Assembly (NCBI GenBank): GCA_013214425.1
Contig: JABSPN010000203.1
Span: 1-5,931 of the forward strand
Length of the DNA stretch: 5,931 bases
Direction: 5' to 3'
Source of the DNA: Flavobacteriaceae bacterium
Lineage (GTDB): Bacteria; Bacteroidota; Bacteroidia; Flavobacteriales; Flavobacteriaceae
The notes beneath the pieces were generated by a model. The model saw nothing but the letters and a program-made list of their open reading frames with translations. It had not been told where the DNA came from and did no database searches. Below, one piece after another: positions 5,833 through 5,931 of this stretch (positions are counted from its first letter, which is position 1; each line of letters opens with the position of its first letter). The translations under genes and the position numbers were made by a program.

Positions 5833-5931
5833 ATGAGAATAACAAACCTTTCAGAAAACTTGCTGATCATTATTGTTGCAACACTTGTTGGAGGTGTCAT
5901 TGGTTATGTTGCCTCGCTTACTGCAACTACT
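5833..5931 (+). CDS. N-terminally membrane-anchored protein, 3'-partial, possible spanin
   Basis: Only the first 33 codons are in the window, from ATG 5833, four bases after the endolysin stop; the frame is still open at the window edge. Residues 1-8 are short and polar with one Arg. Residues 9-28 are a hydrophobic segment (NLLIIIVATLVGGVIGYVAS), an uncleaved anchor or signal-like sequence rather than a clear signal peptide. Directly after holins and an endolysin, an Rz-like inner-membrane spanin subunit is a reasonable idea for a phage of a Gram-negative host. Most of the protein is missing, so this stays a positional inference. Confidence 0.6.
   Translation, partial: MRITNLSENLLIIIVATLVGGVIGYVASLTATT

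Overview
The window is AT-rich and almost completely coding. It carries twelve genes on the + strand, with junctions that overlap or leave at most 6 nt. It looks like a structural and lysis module of a phage or prophage of Bacteroidota, probably Flavobacteriia. The evidence is the low GC, the A-rich leaders in place of Shine-Dalgarno sequences, a double carboxypeptidase-regulatory-like (transthyretin-like) protein, a fibre with the 'VGIG...LHV' signature common in Bacteroidota phage and surface proteins, and a TIGR02594-type endolysin next to small holin-like membrane proteins. The assignment rests on sequence patterns only; no database search was possible.

Layout: (1) 3-846, a coiled-coil protein whose reading frame runs in from upstream, overlapped by a small helical protein. 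(2) 849-2882, three consecutive proteins that each have one transmembrane segment: a membrane protein with an annexin-like helical repeat, a tail-anchored protein with two transthyretin-like beta domains, and an M23-like peptidase domain with a C-terminal anchor. (3) 2882-5000, a small beta-rich protein, a 507-residue fibre or receptor-binding-like protein with an N-terminal signal peptide, and a small unknown protein. (4) 5004-5931, a lysis cassette of two holin-like proteins, a CHAP/NlpC-like endolysin and the start of a membrane-anchored protein that could be a spanin.

No promoter, terminator, RNA gene, CRISPR array, insertion sequence or gene-free stretch is visible. The genes appear to be transcribed as one operon from a promoter outside the window, with translational coupling through three TAATG junctions and several longer overlaps. 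No terminase, portal, tape-measure, tail-tube or capsid gene is seen, but the window is too short for their absence to decide the phage type.

The most interesting points are these. The run of single-pass membrane proteins, one with a wall-hydrolase fold, could be the membrane-associated virion proteins of a tailless, lipid-containing phage. Both wall-hydrolase-like proteins lack a His normally found in their active sites. A fibre-like protein carries an export signal. An LGNPG motif recurs in two otherwise unrelated proteins. The phage type is inference; the residue-level oddities are read from the sequence and compared with family consensus from memory.
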